Shown here in pieces: positions 45,939-52,616 of a stretch of 64,000 bases of DNA. The notes under the pieces were generated by a model, which worked only from the letters and a program-made list of their open reading frames with translations, made no database searches and had not been told where the DNA came from. This stretch comes from Actinomycetota bacterium (lineage in GTDB: Bacteria > Actinomycetota > Actinomycetes > Mycobacteriales > Micromonosporaceae). The position numbers were made by a program, and so were the translations under genes. Numbering within the stretch: the stretch's first letter is position 1; every line of letters begins with the position of its first letter. The stretch is from positions 1 through 64,000 of the forward strand of contig VAWN01000024.1 in the NCBI GenBank assembly GCA_005885555.1. Reading direction: 5' to 3'.

Positions 45939-46561
45939 TTCTCTGCGTCCGCCGGCGGGGCGGCTGCCGTGCCGGTACCCCGCGCGCCGCTGGCCACCCA
46001 CTCCTCGACCGTGTCGTCGGCCGGGGCGGGTTCCTCGTCCGGCGCCGCATCGTCGTCGACCGCATCGTCGTCGACCGCGTCGTCCGGCTCGGGCTCGGCG
46101 GCCGCGGCCTCCGCCGCCGCGGACTCGTCGACCGCTGCGGGCTCTTCGACGGCTGCGGGCTCTTCGACGGCTGCGGGCTGTCGCGCGCTGGCGCCGCGGG
46201 GCCGCTGCGCGGCCTCCCGGGCCTGCCGCAGCGCGTCGGCGTCGTCCAGGCGGCCTTCGCGCAGCGCCGCCACCTCCGCCTCAAGGACCCCGATCAGCTC
46301 CTCCTTGTACCCGATGTCGTATGCGACCCGGCGCAGCGCCTGGTCGACCTGGTCCATCCGGTACCCGCGGGCAACCGCGTCGAAGCGGACGGCGCCGACG
46401 TCGGACTCGGTCAGCGGGCGCGCCGTGGGCAGCGGGATCGCCCGCCCGTCCGGCTCTGCCGGGTCCAGTCCCTGGTCACGTCCCATGAGCAGGACGGCCA
46501 CGCCCCAGGCGAGAGCGGCGGCGACAAGCGCCACAGCGAGCAGGATCAACAGCTGGCCCAT
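45935..46561 (-). CDS. membrane-anchored DivIVA-domain protein with acidic repeats
   Basis: 208 residues. One N-terminal helix (3-26: QLLILLAVALVAAALAWGVA) precedes a DivIVA-like segment (VRFDAVARGYRMDQVDQALR, about 58-105). The C-terminal half is low-complexity and acidic, with tandem repeats of AAVEEP (18-base units near 46132-46180) and DDDAV (15-base units near 46046-46084). DivIVA domains recognise membrane curvature at poles and septa. The GTGA overlap couples it to the SRPBCC gene. Confidence 0.8.
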   Translation of the reverse strand: MGQLLILLAVALVAAALAWGVAVLLMGRDQGLDPAEPDGRAIPLPTARPLTESDVGAVRFDAVARGYRMDQVDQALRRVAYDIGYKEELIGVLEAEVAALREGRLDDADALRQAREAAQRPRGASARQPAAVEEPAAVEEPAAVDESAAAEAAAAEPEPDDAVDDDAVDDDAAPDEEPAPADDTVEEWVASGARGTGTAAAPPADAEK

Positions 46562-46632
46562 CCCGGAATCGTGGCACGCTTACCGGGCACCGGCGACCCC
46601 GGGGGGACCTGCTGACTGGCGAGGGAGCAAGC

Positions 46633-47508
46633 GTGCTGCGACTGGGTGGGCGGAGCTTCGCGCCCGAGGAGTACGCCGTCATGGCGATCGTGAACCGCAC
46701 TCCGGACTCGTTCTTCGACCGCGGCGCGACCTTCGCCCCGGATGCCGCGCGGCGGGCGGTCGAGCGGGCGGTACTGGACGGCGCCGACATCATCGACATC
46801 GGCGGGGTCAAGGCCGGCCCCGGCGACACCGTCGACGTACCCGAAGAGATCGCCCGTACCGTCTCCACCGTCGCCGCCGTCCGCGCCGAGTACCCGCAGA
46901 TCGTGATCTCGATCGACACCTGGCGCGCCGAGGTGGCCCGGGAGGCGGTGGCCGCCGGTGCCGACCTGATCAACGACACCTGGGCCGGTGCCGATGCCCG
47001 CCTCGCCGAGGTGGCCGCGGCGACCGGGGCCGGTCTGGTCTGCTCGCACGCCGGTGGGCTGCGGCCGCGCACCCGGCCGCACCGGGCCGCGTTCCTCGAC
47101 GTGGTGACCGACGTGACCGGTACCGTGACCCGCCTGGCCGACCGTGCGGTGGCCGTCGGGGTACGGCGCGATGGCATCCTGATCGACCCGGCACACGACT
47201 TCGGCAAGAACACCCGGCACTCGCTGGAGCTGACCCGCCGGCTCGGCGAGCTCGTCGACACCGGCTGGCCGGTACTGGTCGCGCTGTCGAACAAGGACTT
47301 CGTCGCCGAGACGCTGGCCGAGTCGCTGGACCCGCTCCCGGTCGGCGACCGGCTGGAGGGCACCCTGGCCGCGACGGCGGTGTCCGCCTGGCTCGGCGCC
47401 CGGGTGTTCCGCGCGCACCACGTCCGGCAGACCCGGCGGGTACTGGACATGGTGGCCGCGATCCGGGGCGCGCGGCAGCCGGCGGTCTCCCGGCGCGGGT
47501 TGGCGTAA
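46633..47508 (+). CDS. dihydropteroate synthase homologue (FolP2-like)
   Basis: 291 residues from GTG after GAGGGAG. TIM-barrel motifs: MAIVNRTPDSFFDRG, DGADIIDIGGVKAGPGD, ISIDTWRAEVAREA and LINDTWAGAD. The pterin-binding Asp and Asn are present. The last strand region reads AWLGARVFRAHHVRQTRRVL. Actinobacteria often carry two DHPS genes, and this one, without other folate genes around it, resembles the second type, whose synthase activity is doubtful. I leave the symbol blank for that reason. Confidence 0.85.
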   Translation: MLRLGGRSFAPEEYAVMAIVNRTPDSFFDRGATFAPDAARRAVERAVLDGADIIDIGGVKAGPGDTVDVPEEIARTVSTVAAVRAEYPQIVISIDTWRAEVAREAVAAGADLINDTWAGADARLAEVAAATGAGLVCSHAGGLRPRTRPHRAAFLDVVTDVTGTVTRLADRAVAVGVRRDGILIDPAHDFGKNTRHSLELTRRLGELVDTGWPVLVALSNKDFVAETLAESLDPLPVGDRLEGTLAATAVSAWLGARVFRAHHVRQTRRVLDMVAAIRGARQPAVSRRGLA

Positions 47509-47518
47509 TCAGGTCAGG

Positions 47519-47896
47519 TCAGGTCCAGCGCAGCACGCGCTTGCGCCAGGCGTACAGCAGCCCGAGCGCGAGTACCCCGACGAAGATGCCCATCTCGACG
47601 ACGGCGGTGCGGCCGAACCCGGGCAGGGCGAACACGACCGCCCAGGGGAAGAGGAAGACACTCTCGACCGCGAACAGCACGTAAAGATATGCGTACAAGT
47701 AGTAGCGGATCTGTACCTGTGCCCAGTCGCCGCCGACCGGGTCGAGGCCGCACTCGTAGTTGGCGAACTTTCCGGCCGGGTCGCCCGGCCGGCCCGGCCG
47801 CAGTAACCGGTTCACCCCGAATGCACCGGTCAGGGCGGCAGCGCCGACGACCAGCAAGAGCCCGAGCGTCGCATACGACCCGAGGTACCCCCTCAT
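47519..47896 (-). CDS. nuoA: NADH-quinone oxidoreductase subunit A (orphan)
   Basis: 125 residues from ATG (47894-47896), three membrane helices. The conserved segment KFANYECGLDPVG includes the loop near the quinone site; IRYYLYAYLYVLFAVESVFL with its Glu follows. It is some 18 kb from the other nuo genes of the window and convergent with the DHPS gene. The 2-oxoacid:ferredoxin oxidoreductase genes lie just beyond the next gene. TACGCT seven bases before the ATG indicates a leaderless transcript. Confidence 0.93.
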   Translation of the reverse strand: MRGYLGSYATLGLLLVVGAAALTGAFGVNRLLRPGRPGDPAGKFANYECGLDPVGGDWAQVQIRYYLYAYLYVLFAVESVFLFPWAVVFALPGFGRTAVVEMGIFVGVLALGLLYAWRKRVLRWT

Positions 47897-47909
47897 ACAC
47901 CGGAGCGTA
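47897..47909 (-). promoter_or_regulatory. leaderless promoter of nuoA (TACGCT)
   Basis: On the minus strand TACGCT (47904-47909) is followed by CCGGTGT and the ATG. nuoA thus seems to have its own promoter and no cotranscribed nuo partner. Confidence 0.5.
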
Positions 47910-48002
47910 CCCACAATCAACCGCATACCCGTACTGCGCATGGGTGATCCCAGGAGCAGAATGGGGGGCGGCATTGGGGGCAATGCATAGGAGGCGTGCG
48001 AG

Positions 48003-48740
48003 GTGGTCGCTCGTCCGCTAGCGCGGCGCACTGTCATGGCGTCCGCAGCGATCATTCTGGCCGCGCTGGCAGGCGTCGCCCTACCCGCCGCCGCGGCCGC
48101 ACTGCCCGACACCGGTACCGGCGCCACGCTGAGCCTGCCGCCGCCGGACACCGACAAGCACAGCCACGACCCGCGCTGCCACCCCAAGCCGGACTGCCCC
48201 TCGGACGGCCCGACGACGACGCCGCCGACCCCGCATCCGACCGGTCCGGCGCCGACGCCGACCGGTACCGACGGTGCGCCGGCGCCCGGCGGTTCGCAGC
48301 CGGCGAACGGCGGTGCCGGTCCCGGCGCCAGCCCCGGCGCACCCGGACAGCCCGGGCAGCCGGGCCAGAACCCCGATGTCTCCGGCGGCGCGGGCGGCGC
48401 GCGGCCGGGCATCGTGCCCGGCCCGCCGGGCGCGGGCGGTGGCACCTCAGCCGATCCGGCGACCGGCACCGGCGGCGACAGCCAGGTGAAGGAGGCCGGC
48501 CCGACCTCGCTGGCTTCCGCGGCGCGCCCCTTCTGGCCCATTCTCGGCGGCGGTACCATATTGATAGCCGTCATTACCGCCGTACTGTTGATCAGCCTGC
48601 GCGACAAGACCGACCGGCTCGTCACAGCCGAGCCGGTCGGCTCTGTCGAAGGGCTTGACCAGGCGGTAGTGTCGCCCCGCGGTCCGATCAAAGTGGACTG
48701 GGTGGAAACGCCCGGGAATCGAGTTGACCTCGAACCATGA
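48003..48740 (+). CDS. Pro/Gly-rich membrane protein, unknown function
   Basis: 245 residues from GTG with TAGGAGG about ten bases upstream. A signal peptide (1-33, ending LPAAAAA) leads into about 130 residues rich in Pro, Gly and Thr (TTTPPTPHPTGPAPTPTGTD, and collagen-like GAPGQPGQPGQNP). A C-terminal membrane helix (about 176-198) is followed by a cytoplasmic tail of about 45 residues. The design is of a surface stalk anchored by its C-terminus. It lies directly upstream of korA. Confidence 0.75.
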   Translation: MVARPLARRTVMASAAIILAALAGVALPAAAAALPDTGTGATLSLPPPDTDKHSHDPRCHPKPDCPSDGPTTTPPTPHPTGPAPTPTGTDGAPAPGGSQPANGGAGPGASPGAPGQPGQPGQNPDVSGGAGGARPGIVPGPPGAGGGTSADPATGTGGDSQVKEAGPTSLASAARPFWPILGGGTILIAVITAVLLISLRDKTDRLVTAEPVGSVEGLDQAVVSPRGPIKVDWVETPGNRVDLEP

Positions 48741-48893
48741 GCGTAGATCCACCGTGTTCCATCAGTCGGACGCAGGACACGGCGGTACGGGGCCGCCGAC
48801 GTACGCTCAAGGTGATATGACGCATTAAGCGGGCCGGCGACGACGACGTTAGACACCCGCCCACCGCGCGAGCCGCCCGCGAGGAGGTCACAC

Positions 48894-50753
48894 GTGGCCA
48901 AAGACATGGCCAAGAAGGTCCAACAACTGGATCAGGTGGTCATCCGGTTCGCCGGCGATTCCGGTGACGGCATGCAGTTGACCGGTGACAGGTTCACCTC
49001 GGAGACCGCCCAGCTGGGCAACGACATCTCCACGCTGCCGAACTTCCCCGCCGAGATCCGCGCGCCCGCCGGTACGCTGCCGGGGGTTTCCAGCTTCCAG
49101 ATCCACTTCGCCGACACCGACATCCTCACGCCCGGCGACGCCCCCGACGTTCTCGTCGCGATGAACCCCGCCGCGCTGAAGGCCAACCTGTCGGAGCTGC
49201 CCGGCGGCGCGCAGGTCATCGTGAACACCGACGAGTTCAGCAGGCGCAACCTGGCCAGGGTCGGATACCCGGACAACCCGCTGGAAGACGGCACGCTCGA
49301 CGGGTACGTGGTGCACCCGGTCGCGCTGACCAGCATGACCCTCGGCGCGCTGGCCGAGCTCGACATCTCCAAGAAGGACGCCGAGCGGGCCAAGAACATG
49401 TTCGCCCTCGGCATGCTGTCCTGGCTGTACTCGCGGCCGTACGAGTCGACGATCGCGTTCCTGGAGCGCAAGTTCGCCAAGCGGCCGGACCTCGTGGCGG
49501 CGAACATCGCGGCGTTCAAGGCCGGCTGGAACTTCGGCGAGACGACCGAGGACTTCGCGGTCCGGTACGAGGTGAAGCCGGCCCGGATGCCGGCCGGCAG
49601 CTACCGCAACGTCACCGGCAACACGGCGCTGGCGCTGGGCATCGTGGCCGCCCGGGTGCGGTCCGGCCGGCCGGTCGTGCTCGGCGCGTACCCGATCACC
49701 CCGGCCTCGGACATCCTGCACGAGCTGTCCAAGCACAAGCGGTTCGGCGTGACCACGGTGCAGGCCGAGGACGAGATCGCCGCGGTCGGTGTGGCGCTGG
49801 GCGCCTCGTACGGCGGCGCGCTCGGGGTCACCTCCACCTCCGGGCCCGGCGTGGCCCTCAAGGGCGAGACGATCTCCCTGGCCGTCGCGCTGGAGCTGCC
49901 GCTGGTCGTGATCGACGTGCAGCGGGCCGGCCCGTCGACCGGTATGCCGACCAAGACCGAGCAGGCCGATCTGAACATGGCGCTGTTCGGCCGGCACGGC
50001 GAGGCACCGGTCGCGGTGATCGCGCCGAAGTCGCCGGTGGACTGCTTCTACGCCGCGCTCGAAGCGGCGCGCATCGCGCTGACGTACCGGACTCCGGTGC
50101 TGCTGCTGTCCGACGGGTACATCGCCAACGGGTCGGAGCCGTGGCTGCTCCCCGACGTCGACGAACTGCCCGACCTGCGGGTGGAGTTCGCGACGGCACC
50201 CAACGGCGCGGACGGTACGACGTTCCTGCCCTACCTTCGCGACCCGGTCACGCTGGCCCGGCCGTGGGCGATCCCCGGTACCCCCGGACTGGAGCACCGC
50301 ATCGGCGGCCTGGAGAAGGCCGACCAGACCGGGGACATCTCCTACGACCCGACCAACCACGACTTCATGGTGCGCACCCGGGCCGCCCGCATCGAGGCCA
50401 TCGAGGTACCCGACGTGGAGGTCGAGGACCCGGACGGCGACGCAGCGGTCCTGGTGCTCGGCTGGGGGTCCACCTACGGTCCGATCGGCGCGGCGGTACG
50501 GGCGCTGCGCCAGCGCGGCCTGCCGATCGCGCAGGCGCACCTGCGCCACCTGAATCCGTTCCCGGGCAACCTCGGCGCCGTGCTGAAGCGGTACGAGAAG
50601 GTGGTCATCCCGGAGATGAACCTGGGCCAGCTCGCCCACGTCATCCGCGGCCGGTACCTGGTCGACGCGATCTCGTACAACCAGGTCCGCGGGCTGCCGT
50701 TCACCGCGGTGGAGCTGGAGAGCATGCTGGAAGAGGTCGTCAAGAATGCCTGA
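48894..50753 (+). CDS. korA: 2-oxoacid:ferredoxin oxidoreductase, fused gamma-alpha subunit
   Basis: 619 residues from GTG after GAGGAGG. The N-terminal gamma domain (about 10-195, VVIRFAGDSGDGMQLTGDRF) is fused to the alpha subunit (YPITPASDILHELSKH, TTVQAEDEIAAVGVALGASY, TSGPGVALKGETI). Together with the beta subunit it oxidatively decarboxylates 2-oxoglutarate (or another 2-oxoacid) with CoA and reduces ferredoxin. The KorA assignment is by overall similarity to the actinobacterial enzymes that replace 2-oxoglutarate dehydrogenase steps. The stop overlaps korB by eight bases. Confidence 0.93.
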   Translation: MAKDMAKKVQQLDQVVIRFAGDSGDGMQLTGDRFTSETAQLGNDISTLPNFPAEIRAPAGTLPGVSSFQIHFADTDILTPGDAPDVLVAMNPAALKANLSELPGGAQVIVNTDEFSRRNLARVGYPDNPLEDGTLDGYVVHPVALTSMTLGALAELDISKKDAERAKNMFALGMLSWLYSRPYESTIAFLERKFAKRPDLVAANIAAFKAGWNFGETTEDFAVRYEVKPARMPAGSYRNVTGNTALALGIVAARVRSGRPVVLGAYPITPASDILHELSKHKRFGVTTVQAEDEIAAVGVALGASYGGALGVTSTSGPGVALKGETISLAVALELPLVVIDVQRAGPSTGMPTKTEQADLNMALFGRHGEAPVAVIAPKSPVDCFYAALEAARIALTYRTPVLLLSDGYIANGSEPWLLPDVDELPDLRVEFATAPNGADGTTFLPYLRDPVTLARPWAIPGTPGLEHRIGGLEKADQTGDISYDPTNHDFMVRTRAARIEAIEVPDVEVEDPDGDAAVLVLGWGSTYGPIGAAVRALRQRGLPIAQAHLRHLNPFPGNLGAVLKRYEKVVIPEMNLGQLAHVIRGRYLVDAISYNQVRGLPFTAVELESMLEEVVKNA

Positions 50754-51777
50754 AACACCGCTCAAGCTCACCCTCAAGGACTTCAAGTCCGACCAGGAGG
50801 TGCGCTGGTGCCCGGGCTGCGGGGACTACGCGATCCTGGCCGCGGTACAGGCGTTCATGCCGGAGCTGAACATCCCGCGCGAGCGGATCGTGTTCATCTC
50901 CGGCATCGGCTGTTCGTCGCGGTTCCCGTACTACATGAACACGTACGGCATGCACTCGATCCACGGCCGCGCCCCGGCGATCGCGACCGGCCTGTCGATC
51001 TCCCGGCCGGACCTGTCGGTCTGGGTGGTCACCGGCGACGGCGATGCGCTGTCCATCGGCGGAAACCATCTGATCCACGTACTGCGGCGCAACGTCAACC
51101 TGAAGATCCTGCTGTTCAACAACCGGATCTACGGACTGACCAAGGGGCAGTACTCGCCGACGTCGGAGCTGGGGAAGGTCACGAAGTCGACGCCGGTCGG
51201 CTCGGCCGACTCGCCGTTCAACCCGCTGTCGCTGGCGTTGGGCGCGGACGCCACGTTCGTCGCCCGTACCCTCGACACCGACCGTAGGCACCTGCAGTCG
51301 GTACTGCGGGCGGCCGCCGACCACAACGGCTCCGCCTTCATCGAGATCTACCAGAACTGCAACATCTTCAACGACGGCGCCTTCGACCCCCTCAAGGAAC
51401 CGGAGACCCGCGACGACTACCTGATCCGGCTGGAGCATGGGGAGCCGATCACCTTCGGCGCCGACCGGCAGTGGTGCGTGGTGCACCCGCCGGGGGCGTT
51501 CGGGCTGGAGGTGCAGCGCACCGCCGAGACACCGGCCGACCACATCCTGGTACACGACGCGACGGTGCCCGAGCCGGCATACGCGTTCGCCCTGTCCCGG
51601 CTGCCCGACCTCGACCTGCGGCACACGCCGATCGGGGTGTTCCGCAAGGTCGACCGGCCGTCGTACGACGACCTGGTCCGTGGCCAGATCGAGTCGGCGC
51701 AGAGCAAGCTGACCGGTACCCCCGAGGAGGAGCTGGCCGGCCTGCTGAACTCCGGCGACACCTGGTCGATCGCCTGA
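50746..51777 (+). CDS. korB: 2-oxoacid:ferredoxin oxidoreductase, beta subunit
   Basis: 343 residues. The thiamine-diphosphate site is GDGDALSIGGNHLIH with NNRIYGLTKGQYSPTS. Fe-S cluster cysteines are in RWCPGCGDYAIL, with further Cys residues at GIGCSSRFPYY and YQNCNIFNDGAF. It makes the catalytic dimer with KorA, and ferredoxin must come from elsewhere. The reading frame of the aminoglycoside-kinase-like gene begins close after its stop. Confidence 0.94.
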   Translation: MPETPLKLTLKDFKSDQEVRWCPGCGDYAILAAVQAFMPELNIPRERIVFISGIGCSSRFPYYMNTYGMHSIHGRAPAIATGLSISRPDLSVWVVTGDGDALSIGGNHLIHVLRRNVNLKILLFNNRIYGLTKGQYSPTSELGKVTKSTPVGSADSPFNPLSLALGADATFVARTLDTDRRHLQSVLRAAADHNGSAFIEIYQNCNIFNDGAFDPLKEPETRDDYLIRLEHGEPITFGADRQWCVVHPPGAFGLEVQRTAETPADHILVHDATVPEPAYAFALSRLPDLDLRHTPIGVFRKVDRPSYDDLVRGQIESAQSKLTGTPEEELAGLLNSGDTWSIA

Positions 51778-51827
51778 CCGCGGGTGCGGCGGACCGACGC
51801 CGGCGATGGCATGCCGCGCTTCCGGCG

Positions 51828-52616
51828 GTGCTCGCCAGGTGCGCGCAGAAGTGGTCGCTGCGGCTCGGGCCGCCGTACCGGGGCGGCGCAGTCGGGTATG
51901 CCGTGCCGGCGGTCCGGCCGGACGGGTCGACCGTCGTGCTGAAGATCCCGTACCCGGACCGGGAGTCCCGGTACGAGGCAGCCGCCCTCGCCTGCTGGGC
52001 CGGTGACGGGGCGGTCCGGCTGCTCGACCACATCCCGGCCACACAGGCGATGCTGATCGAGCGGTGCATACCGGGCCAGCCACTGTCCACAGTGGACCCG
52101 AAGGAGGCGCTGGACGTCTTCGTCGGGCTGCTTCCCCGGCTGTGGAAGCCGGCCGGTGCGCCGTTCACGTCGCTGGCGGCCGAGGCGGAACGCTGGTGCG
52201 CCGAACTGCCCGGCGAGTGGGCTACGGCGGGCCGGCCGTACGAGCGGGCACTGCTCGATGCCGCGGTACAGACCCTGCGCGAGCTGAGCGCGAGCCAGGG
52301 TGAGCCGGTACTGCTGCATCAGGACCTGCACGCCGACAACGTGCTGCGGGCGACCCGGCAGCCGTGGCTGGCGATCGATCCCAAGCCGCTGGCCGGCGAG
52401 CGGGAGTTCGGCATCGCCCCGATCGTCCGGTCGAGCGAGCTGGGCCACGGCCGGGCGGCGGTCCGGTACCGCTTCGACCGGCTGACCGCGGAGCTGGGCC
52501 TGGACCGGGAGCGCGCCCGGGGATGGACCTTCGCCCAGACGCTGGCCTGGGGCTTCGACGGCGACGGGAGGGTGCTGCCCGGACACCTCGCTGTGGCCCG
52601 GTGGATGAGCAGCTAG
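51828..52616 (+). CDS. streptomycin/aminoglycoside phosphotransferase-like protein
   Basis: 262 residues if begun at the GTG 51828-51830; the frame is open upstream but offers no good ATG/GTG with a ribosome site, so the N-terminus is uncertain. LPAVLARCAQKWSLRLGPPY and VVLKIPYPDRESRYEAAALA correspond to the kinase N-lobe of APH(6)-type enzymes. The catalytic loop LLHQDLHADNVLRA and LAIDPKPLAGEREFG follow. Such chromosomal genes often do not confer resistance. It overlaps the convergent cyclase gene's stop by four bases. A GTCCACAGTGGAC lies at 52085-52097. Confidence 0.8.
   Translation: MLARCAQKWSLRLGPPYRGGAVGYAVPAVRPDGSTVVLKIPYPDRESRYEAAALACWAGDGAVRLLDHIPATQAMLIERCIPGQPLSTVDPKEALDVFVGLLPRLWKPAGAPFTSLAAEAERWCAELPGEWATAGRPYERALLDAAVQTLRELSASQGEPVLLHQDLHADNVLRATRQPWLAIDPKPLAGEREFGIAPIVRSSELGHGRAAVRYRFDRLTAELGLDRERARGWTFAQTLAWGFDGDGRVLPGHLAVARWMSS

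Noticed and set aside
46046-46180. Short tandem repeats as a possible CRISPR-like array
   Set aside because: The units are 15-18 bases, without spacers and in frame with the DivIVA-like protein. They are coding repeats.
47509-47525. Triple CAGGT between the DHPS and nuoA genes as a regulatory repeat
   Set aside because: Three five-base units overlapping a stop codon are too short to support a role.
44910-47684. A plus-strand open frame of about 920 codons across tag, SRPBCC, DivIVA-like and DHPS genes
   Set aside because: It runs antisense to several recognised genes and then out of frame through the DHPS gene. It is a shadow of codon bias.
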